This document shows positions 44,244 through 56,830 of a stretch of DNA of 64,000 bases, piece by piece. Source of the DNA: Lutjanus erythropterus (taxonomy: Eukaryota; Chordata; Actinopteri; Lutjaniformes; Lutjanidae); NCBI GenBank assembly GCA_020091685.1, contig CM034603.1, positions 30,427,696-30,491,695 of the forward strand, given 5' to 3'. The notes under the pieces are model-generated. The model had not been told where the DNA came from. It saw nothing but the letters and a program-made list of their open reading frames with translations, and did no database searches. Positions within the stretch are counted from its first letter, which is position 1, and every line of letters starts with the position of its first letter. A program made the translations under genes and the position numbers.

Positions 44244-44248
<5 letters not shown>
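43700..44248 (+). CDS. rap2b: Ras-related protein Rap-2b (small GTPase)
   Basis: A membrane-anchored GTP-binding switch of the Rap2 group, acting in adhesion, cytoskeletal and kinase signalling. Single exon, 182 residues; human RAP2B has 183. P-loop GSGGVGKS at 10-17, effector loop YDPTIEDFY at 32-40 with Phe39 that marks Rap2 against Rap1, DTAGTEQ at 57-63 with Thr61 as in all Raps, NKVD near 116-119, and ETSAK near 144-148. The end CCSCVLL has Cys176 and Cys177 for palmitoylation and a CVLL box at 179-182 for geranylgeranylation. The start at 43700 matches the family start [10 protein letters not shown]. The frame is open further upstream but has no ATG there and the residues are not conserved. 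The last ten residues differ most from human. An A run begins in the stop codon. Confidence 0.98.

Positions 44249-44274
<26 letters not shown>
44247..44274 (+). repeat. A28 run overlapping the rap2b stop codon
   Basis: The TAA stop merges into 28 consecutive A. The length is likely variable and sequencing-sensitive. Confidence 0.95.
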
Positions 44275-44714
44275 CGCAGAGAAAAGAGTCCATCTGGGCT
44301 GAATTTGAGCTTCTAACTTGTCCTGCAGGCTTTTTTTGCGACTATTCTCTCTGCTCACACTGTTGTCTTATTGTTGCACACAAACAAAAATCGACGACGA
44401 CAACAATCGATTATGTATTATAGTCTGGAAAAGTGTTTACATGACAAAGTACTTGAATGTTTTGGGATTTTTTTATAGCTTTGTATATGACACTTCTCTG
44501 GAAATGTGCCTCAATGGGAATGTCTTATTGTGAAACCTAAGAGACACCTGTTTTCTGGTTATTTCAGTTTTTTGTTTTTTTTTACGTGGTTTTATTTGTT
44601 GAGTTGTACCGTTGCATCTTCTGGGCTGGGTCCATCTGTCTTGGACAGCAGTGTTGGTCATAGATATGTATACATAGACATATTTATATGTGTAGACGCT
44701 GCATTGAACACTGA

Positions 44715-44985
44715 GGTTAGGCCTAAATTTGGCCTAAAGCTGCAAAAGTTAGTTGATTGGTTGTCAAGTGTTAAATTAATCAGCAACTATTTTGATAGAA
44801 AAATATATCTGTAAATTGAATATCATTGGGTTATGGACAAAACAGGACATTTGTGGACGTCATCTTGGGCTTTGAGAAACACTGATTTTTCACCTTTTCC
44901 TGGCACTAAACAACAAATCGATTAATTGAGAAAATAACTGACAGATTAATCGATAATGAAAGTAATGGTTAATTGCAGCCCTGCT
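44715..44985 (-). mobile_element. 'GGGCTGCAAC' miniature element, copy 2, in the rap2b 3' flank
   Basis: It ends GTAATGGTTAATTGCAGCCC and contains 'CGATTAATTGAGAAAATAAC' and 'GACGTCATCTTGGGCTTTGA'. It is the inverted-orientation relative of 17529-17830. Confidence 0.7.
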
Positions 44986-46779
44986 GCGGTACATCAACGT
45001 TGCCGCCATAGTGGACAGGGCAAGACTAGCCTGTGAAAAACTACATGCAGACAGGGGAGCTGCTGTTTTTTATGTTATATTCAAGGGTGTCTGATCTACA
45101 TGGAACTTTTTTTCAATGATTTTCTAATCTCTTCAACCAAGCACAAAACATTTTCTGTAGAAAAAAAAAAAGCGTAGTGCCATCAGTGTCAGCTCACTGA
45201 GGTCAATCCAATTAAAATGTATTCGTCCTTCTGATGGTATTTTGTTGGCTCAATTTTCGCTTTCTTTTTCACTTCTTTCGCCGTGTTTTCACTGCATTGC
45301 TGGTACATTTAACCACAAATGCTTTTTCTTGACTTTCACTGTAGTGAACTTGCCTTCTTCTTCTTTGAGGTTTCACAGCAGCTCACAGTTTGTGGCTGTT
45401 ACAAGATTTAATGAAAACAGGGATGTAAAATGTGGTTTAATCAAACTTACATTTACATTTTTTGTTGAACTTTATAGTATAACTATTTTAGGAATTATGC
45501 ATAAATGCTTTTTTTAACATACGCCTCCAAAGTATCCCTACGGTTACTAGTGCCCCCACAAAAAGTCAAAAAGTTTATCTTTTCCAACTTACTCCTCAAA
45601 GATCATGAACCCTTGAATATAAAAAACAACGTAAAATCAGTTGAGACATGTAAAAGTTTTACTGCTTTTTATCCAGAAAAAATGCTGCTCCCCCCATGTT
45701 CTTGCGTTTGTTCACAGGCCAGTCTTGCCCAGTCCAATACGGCGGCGACATTGACACACAAATCAATAGCCAATGCAGTGTCTACATGTATATGTTGGTG
45801 GTTCGAGGGGTGTGAGTAATTATGCCAAATCCCAGGCAGAGCTGGAGTTGGTGACTTTTAGGAGACCTGAAAGTGCTTAAAATCGCTCTTAAACGTATCA
45901 ATCACCACTCAAGCCTTGCACAGGTAACTCAAATCCACAATTTATGTCCCCTAAAGGTCAAGTGCGATCCAAGAGGCAAAGACCCACCCACTATGATACT
46001 GTATTTGAAGCTGTGGACTGTGGTGGAGTTGTGTTACGCCTACATATTTTTGTTTCTTTTCCTCCTCTCCAGTCTGGTGAAAGTGGATTTATCATGGAAC
46101 TTGCACTTAGCCGACGGTGTCCCTCCTCAGTGTGCACAAACAAGGACCTTAGTGCATTGCTGTCGCTGCATGGGGAACGCCACGACCCCATGTCAAGTGC
46201 CTTCCTAAGAAAAACTCCTGTGACTGTGCCAACTGATGAGCCCTACTTCCTCTGCAGTGCGTTTTGATGGCAATCAGAACTTTTTAGCAGTTTTCAGTAT
46301 ACATTCTGTAGTTTCATTTGGTGTCAAAGTGTGAGGAGCCTCTTCCTATTTTACTGTCAGGAAGCTAAGCTTGTAACAGACCTGCTGTTTCAGGGTCAAA
46401 TTCAGGCCGTTTCTCGAGGTACTAGTCCCGACAAGAACAACAGAGTAACTTTAAACTTCTAGGTTTTTGGTTCACTGAATGGCAAGCCATGTCTGTATTA
46501 TCTAGATTTTTTTTCTTTTCTAAAAATGTGACATTTTTTGACTTACCATAATTGTAATTCTCCCTTTGGACAAATCTTCTGCCATCCACCTGTCAGTTTA
46601 AAAGACTTGTAATACAAAACACATTTTACGTAACGCTGTGTGCTGTGCTTGAATCTGCTGATAACATAAAGTGTCTAAGTTTTGATTTAAGACTACTTGA
46701 TCGTTTTAGCACAGAAAAAAGGAGTCAATAAATCGATTAGTCAACTGATTTTTTGATATTGATAATAGTAATATATATG

Positions 46780-47115
46780 TAAAGGATAATGTACAGTCGT
46801 TATTCCAAAATAAACCCTGACAGGGTGGTGCAGGACCCTGACGTAAAGCGGTTGGGTCTTGAATCACCCTGAACGGGTGTATTTCCCAATACAATACATT
46901 ATTCTATATATAAATATATGATTTGTCTCCCAAATATTGATGTAAAATGAATTTTATTGATTTGCAAATGATGCTATTGCTCTTCCAGAGTCTATGATCT
47001 ATGATGAAGGGCCTGGTAGTCATAGCAACAGTCATTCAGAAACAATGGATCTTACAATGTTGTAATTGACCAATCAGAGTGGAGCATTTGACAAAGTCAT
47101 GTAATATAAATAGAA
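46780..47115. mobile_element. Fragment of a teleost DNA transposon ('ATAAACCCTGACAGGGTG')
   Basis: It carries AATAAACCCTGACAGGGTGG, 'GAATCACCCTGAACGGGTGT' and 'TGACCAATCAGAGTGGAGCA', phrases that I recognise as dispersed in fish genomes. No open frame. Confidence 0.45.
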
Positions 47116-47304
47116 ATAATATATGAAGGAAAAACTTGTAGTCACAGCTTCACTGATGTGAGAATTGCTTTTTTTCCCTTCTGTTTTATATCATCACCAA
47201 TATCAAGAATATCTTTGGAGTTTGGACAGTTGGTCGCACAAAACAAGTAATTTAAAGGGCACTGATGCATGTTTTTCAGTCCTTTTGGACATCTTATACA
47301 CTAA

Positions 47305-47400
47305 TCAGCAGTGGTGGAAAGAGTACTAAAAATTAAGCAGAAATACAGTTAGATTACTCAACTACAAATAAAAATACTGGTGTTAAAATATATTCAAGTA
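47305..47400. mobile_element. CAGTGGTGGAAAGAGTACT element relic
   Basis: It starts CAGTGGTGGAAAGAGTAC and continues with TACTCAACTAC and ATTCAAGTAAAATTA text. Confidence 0.55.
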
Positions 47401-49319
47401 AAATTAAAGAGCCCAGAGGTCACATCTCTTGTGCGACCACCTGTCCAAAACCCCCAAAATATTCAAATCCTTGCATCAGTAAAGCTGGAACTAGACAGGT
47501 GGTCACACAACACAAGTCACTTAAAGAAGTCACCTTAGAAATTATAACGTATTCTTCTCAAAGACCACTTTTACTTAATTTACTGTTTAACTTTGATATT
47601 TAATGCATCATCAGTAGCTGGTGTTCAGTTGAAATGGGTTCCTGTGTGATGTGTGATGTTCTGCTCAGTGGTCACGGTCATGGGCCTTTTTTTTCCCCAT
47701 CCATATGTCCTGGTTTTCATTGGCTCATTTGCAATCGGAAAGCTTTATTATTGGCTACAAAAATGCAAATGAAAGGTTTGGATATTAATTTTAATGGTAA
47801 GCCTACTCAGTACTAAATCATGATTTTAAAAATAATATAATAACCAAATAGTTAATAGTTAATTTACTATTAAACATTCAAATAATGTTTATATATACTT
47901 TAGAAACCATTTGTCAAGCAATGGTAAAGTCTTATGAAAATCATTTGCACCTTTGCAACGGTCGTCCAAATAATGTACATACATGCACTTAACAGTATTT
48001 ATTAATCAAGTATTTGGCTAAACTTTCAAAATAAAGGCACAAAAACTACTTGGCTAGGTTTAGGAAAAGATCAGCTTTAAGTACATATGTAAGTTTATGT
48101 ACAAAACTTATATAAGTTATGTATGTGAGTACATAAAGTATTATAATCATCAGCTGCTTTGTAATAGCCGGCCAAATAATGTTTATAGATGGTATGCAAA
48201 GTAATTATTATAATTAATTATTAATTATCAATCATTAATGGAATGTTACAAATACGTGGTCAATCTCTGTTATGTCATGTTTTCTTAAAGGTTCACAAAT
48301 CATTTGATAATCAATAACAAATACTTGATATAGTATTTAAAATATTATAATGTGTGTAACTGTGCAATCACAATCTAATTGTGATTTTCTCTTATCAGTT
48401 ATGATACAATATATAATTTATAAACAATTATTTTACATTATGCAAACCAACGATAAAATAACATTAATAGTTTTACTAATAATTAGTAAACATATTTTAT
48501 TATCATTTCATTGTTAACAGTGAAATAATTATTTATTCATTTAAGTAATGTGAGTAGTTATAAGTCATTATTTCCACCCCTGTTAATCAATTAATCCAAA
48601 GAATCAGTTATTCAACAATGAAAATAATTAGTTGCAGCTGTTTCAGAGAAGCTGTGGCTCATCTCGGTATTTAGGTATCATGTGGGAATAGATGCACTTG
48701 TTTACAGATTTTAAATGTTTACTGTTCATATGCAGACAAATAGCCTTTAACACCCCGTGTGTATAATTAAGTAAGTGATTACTGCCATCGTGCCCCACGT
48801 GAATAAAAAAACGTCTCAGTCCAGTTGTTTGGGTAGTGGGTAGGGTTTCCAGTAAGTGTGTTTAGCTGGAGAGAGCTGTTTCCCCTCTTCCCGCCGCATG
48901 TTTTCTAGGCTGCCGAGTGGAGGACAGAGAGGGCTTTTTGTGTCTGCAGCCAAGTTCAATCAGCCATACATACTGTAGACTGGTATTTGGTAGGCCACTC
49001 CTCAGACCGGCCAATCAGCTGCTGCCTCAAGTGTCCCTCTCTAACCACAGAGATTCAAGGTCAGATTACCAAATTCAATCTAACGACATTCTCGCACTAT
49101 TCAGGCCCTATGTAAAGAAAAGGTCGCTTCAATGAGCCTAGCAATGCTCACTCTGTTTTCGTAATGACTATCTGCAGTAGCTGCAACTGTCAGTGTGTAG
49201 TAATATAAGCTACAGTTATGAAGCACTTTGCAGTAATTCATAACTCGTAGTGTTTTCGTGGTCTATCGTTGCCTCAACTGGTTAATTTATTTGTGCTGTT
49301 GTGTAACTTCTGTGTTTTA

Positions 49320-49985
49320 AAAGGTTGGGTCAGATTTAAAAAGGTCATACAATAACACAAATGAACTAACAGATCGAGGCAGCGGCAGCCCAGCAGCTCC
49401 TGTGCTCTGCGAGTTAAAATGACTCCTTTTAGCAGTGGAGTCCGGTTAAGTGAGAGGGGGCAATATTAGGCTTATAAAACTGAGGTTTCTCCATTGCAGT
49501 AGGCTTTCTGACAGAAAGGTAAATTGGTGGAAATATTCTGGGCGGCATGGTGGTGCAGTGGTTAGCACTGCTGCCTTACAGCAGAGTTCGAATCCCCCAG
49601 CTGGCTGCGGCAGGGCCTTTCTGCATGTTCTCCTCATGTCCTCCTCCTCATGGGTTCTCTCCGGGTTCTCTGGCTTCCTCTCACAGTCCAAAGACATGCA
49701 TGCAAAGTTAATTGATGACTGTAAAATCCCTGTGATGAACTGGCGACTTGTCCAAGGTGAACCCCGCCTCTCGCCCAATGTCAGCTGGGATAGGCTCCAC
49801 CCCCCCATGACCCTTTGGGAATAAGCGGTTACAGAAGACTTTTTAGGTGGCTAAAATAGGTTTTGCTGCTGACCCTGTCCAGCTTTTGTCTTGGTGCTCC
49901 ACTGTGCTTCTCTAAACTGAGGGCATCATGCTGACCATCTACTGTTTACTGTTTAACAAGAGTGTTACACATCGATACCAAAGAG
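49320..49985. mobile_element. TTAAAGGGATAGTT-family relic interrupted by a SINE
   Basis: The left part (49320-49542) has 'GATCGAGGCAGCGGCAG', 'GTTAAAATGACTCC' and 'GGCTTATAAAACTGAGGTTT'. The right part (49835-49985) resumes with 'TTTTTAGGTGGCTAAAATAG' and 'TTTTGCTGCTGACCCTGTCC'. Both halves match other copies in the same order. Confidence 0.65.
49543..49830 (+). mobile_element. tRNA-derived SINE
   Basis: It starts GGCGGCATGGTGGTGCAGTG with an A-box-like TGGTGCAGTGGTTAGCA and a B-box-like AGTTCGAATCCCC. It ends in the common fish SINE/LINE tail 'AATAAGCGGTTACAGA'. The 120-124 residue frames on both strands here are read from the SINE. Confidence 0.7.
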
Positions 49986-51847
49986 GGTCTTGGTGAAGTA
50001 CTGTTGCAGGACTGAAAAAAAAACATCTTTGTGGTGATGTTACATAATCTACAGGCATTTTTTTTACTCACATTGGCCCCATGCCTGCAGGGCTACAGTC
50101 ATATGACCTGTCAGGTGCATCACCATAGTGAAGTTTTCCAAGTAAACCTCACATTTAGTCATATACAGTACGTACACAAGTGCTGTCTAAAATGCCTGTG
50201 TTTCTCTACATAGACCTACACAGAACACTTCAGTGTTGTACAAAAGGATGCTGTAACAGACACTCAACCAAACTGGAAACAGTACAAATACTTTGTAGCA
50301 CTAAGATCTTGCAGTAGAATAATGGCTATTTTATAAATAAAAACAGTATGATTCAGACACCAAATGTATTATTTACATTTCAAAGTTTTGGCCTCAAAAT
50401 AAGAATAACTAGACGAGTGTGCTCAGTATGTGACAGATACCTGCCAGGCAACACGTGGTGAAGCACCTACTGCAATATCACCACTACTGTCAGATGCAGC
50501 CAGGGGTGGATTTAGCCATTTTGGGTCCTTAAGCAAACACAGGCATGGGACCCTTTACATCCCCTGTTCTCTCTCTTTCTTAATCCTTGAATAAATAATA
50601 ATTCATAAGAAATAAACTTTTATGTATGGTGGAGTTTGGAGGATGACTTGCATAGCCTCAAATTCTTTAGTCTGGCATGGATACTTCTGTATCTCTTTCC
50701 AGAACGGGCTGTGGCTAGGGTGGGTATTATCTGTTAATATCCCCCAATCTCCTCTATTTTTCAGCTTGGCTCAGGTAACTCCACACTATGCCAAGCCATT
50801 TGTTTTCACTGATTTGATACTGATCATTTTACTAAATCATTTCTACAGATGCATATTCAGATTATGAAGCAGTCCATGTTAATGTGGAGGCCCTGAGACA
50901 CTCATGAATTACGCATTCTGATACCATTTTGGTGTATACATTTTTAGAAAGACTGGTTTAAAGTTAAAAAAAAAAAAGTTCTTAACCACAAGTTTATGAA
51001 GTGTTTTATAGGGCCCTGGGTAATTTTTCCCCTAGCAGCTGGTTAATAAGAGTTAGAAGTCAGCTGTCAATGGTCGTATAAAACAGGGTGGTTGAAAAAC
51101 TGAAGGGTATTGAGAGGAAAATGTATGAAATAACCCTTTCCACCTGAACAGGAGAGGTAGGGGGATGGGAGGAGATAAATCAGGGCACACCTGTGAGCTG
51201 GAGGGAAGGGAGAACTTAACAAAGGCAATATGGAGGACAGGCAGAGTGAGGAGTGAGAGTGGAAGAAAGGAGGAGGTAATTAGAGGATATATGTCCAGTT
51301 TCTGGACAAATGTGTTAAACATAAACAAAAGGAAAAATAAAATTACATTAAAGTATACTGAGTTTAGAGTTCTACAAATCAGCTGGATGAACTTTTTGAG
51401 ACAACTGACTATGGCTGCACTGGGATGTGCTGATCTCTAAACTGGGCTGGATTCATCCTCTACTCTTGTTGGACCTGCTTGTAGCAGCGGCTGTGTTCCT
51501 GGTCTGTTGAGACGGAGTCCTCGAAAGCTAAGTCTCAAGTCTCCTGTCCTCTACTCTCCGGGCTTCCTCCCCTCTCCTGTCTTTAACCACGCCTCATTCT
51601 ACCCTCCCTGGATTTTAAAACACCCTTCAAACAAACACACACACACACACATACTCATCCATCCCCTCTAATCTGAACTGAGTTCTCATTCATTTCTTTT
51701 AATTTATGGACGCTTCATTTATTTATTGGGACTCGGAATTTGAGTTTGGATTCTGTTAATTTTCTGTTATTGGGGTTTTTTTGTGTTTGACCCTACTGGA
51801 GTGGATTATTGTTTGGTGTGGTTTGTTTGTTTGCTAGATTGGAGTTT

Positions 51848-52147
51848 ATGTTATAGAGATGTCAGCCTTCTCTACAAAATAATGGGACTAAATGTTTACC
51901 TGTTTACTCAAGATAGTCCACAGACTTCGTTGTGAGCAGTTTCATGAAGGACCTACTTTCTTTCTAGTAGATAGAAAGTAGTTCTGATAGATTCTACTGC
52001 AGAAACAAAATAGTTCCTACATGAAACCACTCACACCTGGGTCTGTGGTCATGGTCTATGGCCAGGTCATGTTTTCTGGAGACACTGCTGTTTTCAGACT
52101 TTCAGGACATGTCAAACCATTGTCTCATTTTGTAGATGCGCCTTTAA
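51848..52147. mobile_element. Relic related to the element at 33164
   Basis: 'TATAGAGATGTCAGCCTTCT' and 'AAAATAATGGGACTAAATG' match 'GTAGAGATGTTTGCCTTCTC' and 'ATAATAGAACTATATGG' at about 33270-33310. It ends GATGCGCCTTTAAATG. Strongly decayed. Confidence 0.4.
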
Positions 52148-53860
52148 ATGATAGTGGTACTGACAAAATCTGCACTTTTCCTGTTACTACTTCAATATAA
52201 AACTCAGCTCTTGTGACTGCGGTGGGGGAAAAACTTTCTTCCAGGTCAGAAACGTGGGGTGGGGGGGTGCCCCTTTAGCTCAGTTGGTAGATATTGTGTC
52301 CCATGCACCGAGGCTGGAGCAGATCGTGTCATTCACAATCTTGTAAATTTGTCTGCAGACCTCTGAAAGCTGGGTGTTGTAAACTCAGCTGCAAAAGTAG
52401 AGTCAGCAATACAGCTGCAAATATACATCTGAAAAAGTTTCAAAATAAAGATTTGCCTCTTCGAAACTCTGGAAGTTCCAGAACCAACCCCCCCCCCCCC
52501 CAACATGCACACACCAGCTTTCAGATCACCGCTTTCAGGTTTCAGACCTAGAAAACAAAATACTGCTGGAGATACAACATAAGGAGAGTGCTGAGGTTGT
52601 GAAGAAGAACATGTCCCTCCCCTGGGGAGCCACAAGTGTTAACCAGTTTGGAAGGATCATTACAAAAACTGTGTGTTTATGTATATATTCTATATTCTGT
52701 ATATTATATAAAGAATATCGGCTGATATTTATCAATACTGGAATTCTTTTTACTCCCCAGTATCAGTATCATCGGCCCCCAAAATCCAGTATCGGCTGTT
52801 TACTGTGCAAAATGTTGATTTTTTTTTCATACAAACTAAAAGAGGACTTTCTTTAACCCAAATTCATGAAGGATTATACAGAAATACAGAGTAGGTCTCT
52901 CTGCCATCTGACTGTCCTGAATCAAGTTTTTGTGGCAGGTGATTCAAACTTTTGAAAAGTTTTATATATCTAAGCCATATTTCGTGATAGTGAAGTGCTA
53001 CTTTCCTTACGTAATATGATGTTCCAACTGCCACTCCATCTTTTGGAGCTGGAGGTTTGTCTAAAACATGACACCATCCTCTGCCTGCTGCAGTATTGCA
53101 CAAACCCTGGTGTTCATCTTGAATGTTGCAAGCTGCATGGCACAGTGTGTAACATATATAAGCTAAAAGCAGTTTGCAGTTCAGCTTATTTCTGCAACAT
53201 TTAACCTGTTAAGTCTGAAGCCTGTAACCTGTGCTACACTGACATTTCACTGAATGCAAATCTATGATCGGAGCTTACTGATGGGTGTTATGGTGTTTGG
53301 AGGAAAGGAAGGGTGGATGATAGAGCACTTCCTGTGTTGCGGTAACCTCACCTCAGATCTATGAAATGTTGAAACAGATACCAAGTTCCTCTTAACCATT
53401 TAGGACCAAATGGTTTGCATTGTCACAGCTTGTGCTCCCTTGGGTGTGGATGACACAGGACACGACCCCAGTTGTGCAACGCAACGAGAAGTGCGTCCTT
53501 TAGTCCTTTAAACCTGAGCCAAACCTCACACGCGAACATATTGGAAAAAAGAATGAAGCGTTTGATAGAAGATGAAGGAGAGGGACAGCGAGGGAAAAAG
53601 ATGAACAGATTTCACTTCGCTTGTGCATGTAATGGCTCCATGTGATCTGATTTGAGCAAAAAGAGGCAGCAGGTCATATGACACTAATTTACAGTAGTTG
53701 ACATGGCTGGTTATCTGACAGCCTGAGGAGAAAATGGTTGCTTTCGAAGAGATCATGTAACTTTCCTCAAAGTGCTGCCACCCTCCAACCACTGCAGACA
53801 CCTCTGCTCACTGCTGATGGGAATTCATGCCTTGATTATTGTTAAACCACTGAACCACAT

Positions 53861-53898
<38 letters not shown>
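53861..53898. repeat. (CA)n microsatellite
   Basis: About 19 uninterrupted CA units. Confidence 0.95.
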
Positions 53899-53900
<2 letters not shown>

Positions 53901-54199
53901 AGTCTGACCCCAGCTGCAAGAACGGGTTTACCATGTGAGAAAATGTGGAAGTAAGAATGACTCCTTTCATCTTATGTCCTGCATGTAAAGCTTGACGAGC
54001 ATTTTTAGTCTGTGACTGCAGAGGAGAGAGGAGGAAGACATAGAGGGACGAAAAGCTTCCTTCTCCACTGAAATAAAATGTTTGGCTTACAATGACACCA
54101 TGATATGATCTGTTTGACATAAGGCTATAGTCACCAGCCAGTTATCTTCGCAGCACAAATATCGGAAACACTGAAACATAAAGAAACAGACAACATGAG

Positions 54200-54310
54200 A
54201 GTTCCTCAAAAGTGAGGCCAAAGCATCACAACCTCCCCCTGGTGGTGGGCAGCGGTACAGATCATAAATCTTGCCTCCACAGTTTTAATAGGTAGGACAA
54301 ACTAAAACGT
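54200..54310. repeat. 'CTCCCCCTGGTGGTGG' dispersed fish repeat fragment
   Basis: ACCTCCCCCTGGTGGTGGGC, then 'CAGATCATAAATCTTGCCTCC' and 'TAATAGGTAGGACAAACT' are phrases that I recognise as repeated in fish genomes. No coding function. Confidence 0.4.
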
Positions 54311-55234
54311 CAAATTACACATTACATAAATTATTCCCAAAGATGGTTTCTGTCATTTTAGGTAGTTCTCATCATGCTGATATTTATTCAATGATCATTT
54401 TCCTGATTAGTTTGGTTTTATTTTGTTATTTGAGCGCTCATATCCAGGATATTTTGGCTTCAGTTTTATACACTGCACAAACCTCCTGTTGTTTCATTTT
54501 AATGATGCTGATGTTATGAATTTACTGATTTAAGGCCAAAGGGCGAGTGGCTTCCTTCGGCATAGTCCTGACTAATCACAGTTGAGCAGCGCCATAACAG
54601 TAACCTCACCTAATTGGTTAATAAATTTTCTTTTCACTAAGGGATGCCAACTCAGTTTTGCCTCCTTGCAAACAATATCGTGTTTCACTATTAATTCACC
54701 ATATAACAATTAGAGAGGCGTGTTTTGCTCATTGTAAAATGTTCATTGAGAGGATAGAAATGACATCAACACAGCACAGGAGAATTATCACGGCTGTTAA
54801 ACAAATGTTTTTTTATTAAATGACAGTTGCAGTCTGAAAAAAACAGGGGAGGCCTGGCTTCCCTTTGTCCTACATCACATAGAATAAAAAGAGGACATTT
54901 TTAAACATTGTTCGCTAAAATTAAACATTTATTCTAACTTAAATGGTGGTGCTTTATGACAGGCCACAGAACAAACAAAGGTTAAAATGAAAATAATATA
55001 TGAGGAAACAAAAAAAATGGAAGACAATATGGGAACATTTGATAGAAACAGTAAAAAGTGACATTTGCTGAACTTTGAGAGTAAGGCATTTGGATGTGTT
55101 AGGTCAAAATGTTATTATTTTTATCATCATAAACTGAAAATGAAAGGACTTTTATTGAGTAGATGGCAAATGTATAGTGAAAACTGTGTATCTCCAAGTC
55201 TTCTCTTTTTTTCCTTACTTGGACTTTATTTCTC

Positions 55235-56119
55235 TCAGAGATGGTATAACAAAAAGCCAACAAAGGTGCTGTGGTTATTACCGTTATCGAAAATCCAGGT
55301 TTGTGCCCAGAGTCTCATGTACACCTGGTCTCCCACTTCAAGCTGTAGGGTCATGCCATTAGTTGCTGTCTCGTAGCGGTTTCCAGCTGGATGGTTGTAC
55401 ACCATATTCATTGCCACTCCATTCTTCATCAGTTGCAGCCCCATAGGTTTAGATGATCCATTATGACCAGAAAAGCTGAAGTAGTAGACTCCTCTGACTG
55501 GAGCAGTGAAAATACCTGTGGATGATCAACAAACAGAATTGCATGATATTCCACTACAGCTTTCATTTTATTCAGTTGAACCCATATAGCTATGAATTCA
55601 CATTATGGTAAGTTTACCTGTTGCAGGATTGTATGAGCCTGTGTTTGAGTAGACATTCTTGTAGGTCAGTGTGATCTCAGTGTTAAAAGGTCCAATATGT
55701 CCACCTGGGCCAATAGATGCTCCAAATGCCACATGGTTACCTTGAGAAGTACATGAAATTTAGGTGATTATAATGTTCACTATGTTTAACTAAATCTGAA
55801 GCAACCTTAAAACAGTGGAAACAAAATACACACACAAAGACAGAAACAAAACCTGTATGTTCTTACCTCGGACCTCTTGTTTCATGTCCTCCAGTTGTTT
55901 CTCAGTGTTTCTCAGTTTGGCCTCCAGTTCTCTTAGGATGACAAGAAATTGACAAGAGTTTTCCTGGGTCCCTGTTGTGTCACCAGTGCAGGCACAAGTT
56001 GGCTTAGAGTTGGGAATCTTTATGCTGTTGTCGTCTCCTGCTCGTTGATCCAGCTGCAGGTCCTCAGCCGCACTGAGGTAGAAGAGACATAAAGTCAACA
56101 CAACCACTGAGGTCTTCAT
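55235..56119 (-). CDS. Secreted C1q-domain protein (C1q-like), intact copy
   Basis: Three exons on the minus strand: 56119-55867, 55740-55618 and 55515-55235, 657 nt in all, 218 residues. Splice sites are G|GTAAGA, CTCAAG|G, CAG|GTAAAC and CCACAG|G, all phase 1. Residues 1-18 are a hydrophobic signal peptide ([17 protein letters not shown], then AED). Residues about 58-84 form a heptad-like coiled coil ([20 protein letters not shown]). Residues about 86-218 are a C1q globular domain, with VAFGASIG at the start, [28 protein letters not shown], and [14 protein letters not shown] at the end. There is no collagen repeat, so it is of the short fish C1q-like type that forms trimers and is often linked to innate immunity. 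The ligand is unknown. The exact family member cannot be named. Confidence 0.9.
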
Positions 56120-56170
56120 TTTTCAATTTCAATTTCAATTGCTTGTCTTGACCAGCTCTCTCCACACTGC

Positions 56171-56178
56171 TTTATATA
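56171..56178 (-). promoter_or_regulatory. TATA box of C1q-like copy 1
   Basis: Minus-strand TATATAAA about 52 bp upstream of the start codon. The same box and flanking text (GTGTGGTATATAAAGC) recur before the other two copies. Confidence 0.65.
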
Positions 56179-56639
56179 CCACACAAAGAGGGAGATATCG
56201 TAAAATTTATCAGAAAAGTACAGTCTGTTTCTTCTTATCAGGGATATTGATTAATAAATAACTGATCAAAGGTTTCTTTGGTTATTGTTTTATCATCCTT
56301 GCTCACCAAAACCTCATTTCTCTTTACTTGATACATCAAAGTGGAGTGGAGATTTTTATATTTTTCTTTTTTTGTCAGCTATTTCTGTTTGAAGACTTGA
56401 TAACAACTAATTGATCCTACTGACAAAGTCAATTTTCTTGCCGTAGACCTCCATCATAATACAAAAACTGTTCAAGACATATCACTGTTGCCCTGGATGA
56501 CTTCATTAAAACTGTTTTTGAGTCAGTCCACATACACTATCCTGCTGCAGTTGTGAGTAACACGTGTAATCATCCACAATTATATATTAATAATCACCAC
56601 CAAATATCAACACTGAGAGTCTGCCATGCTATACGAATG

Positions 56640-56830
56640 CACAGCAGCAGTTTGAGCTAAATGTTAGCATCAGCATGCTACTATGTGCAAAATGGAAATT
56701 CTAAAATAATGTTTACCATGGCCATTTAGTGTCATTACAATTTATTCTGACAGGCACATGAATATTTTCATCTAATTTCATGGCAATCCACTCAATAATT
56801 TCACATAAAGATCCCATGAAACAGTTAGCA
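56640..56830. repeat. 'GCTAAATGTTAGCATCAGCATGC' repeat fragment
   Basis: Shares GCTAAATG, AGCATCAGCATGCTA and 'TCATGGCAATCCACTCAATA' text with 21540-21860 and its family. Confidence 0.5.

Larger units (their letters stand above)
44275..55000. other. Probable rap2b 3'UTR followed by gene-poor, repeat-rich DNA
   Basis: No exon, RNA gene or conserved frame is recognised. The first part is probably rap2b 3'UTR of unknown extent; an AATAAA occurs at 46809-46814. The frames near 45870-46270 (107-111 residues) overlap each other in different frames and show no domain. The rest is AT-rich with the transposon relics listed individually. Confidence 0.55.

Noticed and set aside
45873..46267. Overlapping 107-111 residue frames
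   Set aside because: Two different frames of similar length cover the same DNA, with no domain, no splice support and no conserved motif. Likely rap2b 3' flank.
49446..49824. Frames of 120 and 124 residues on opposite strands
   Set aside because: Both are read through the SINE at 49543-49830 and its host repeat.
52266..52330. tRNA-like sequence CCCCTTTAGCTCAGTTGGTAG
   Set aside because: It has an A-box-like start but no B box, no TψC arm and no cloverleaf pairing. Better read as a tRNA-derived repeat remnant, too weak to list as an RNA gene.
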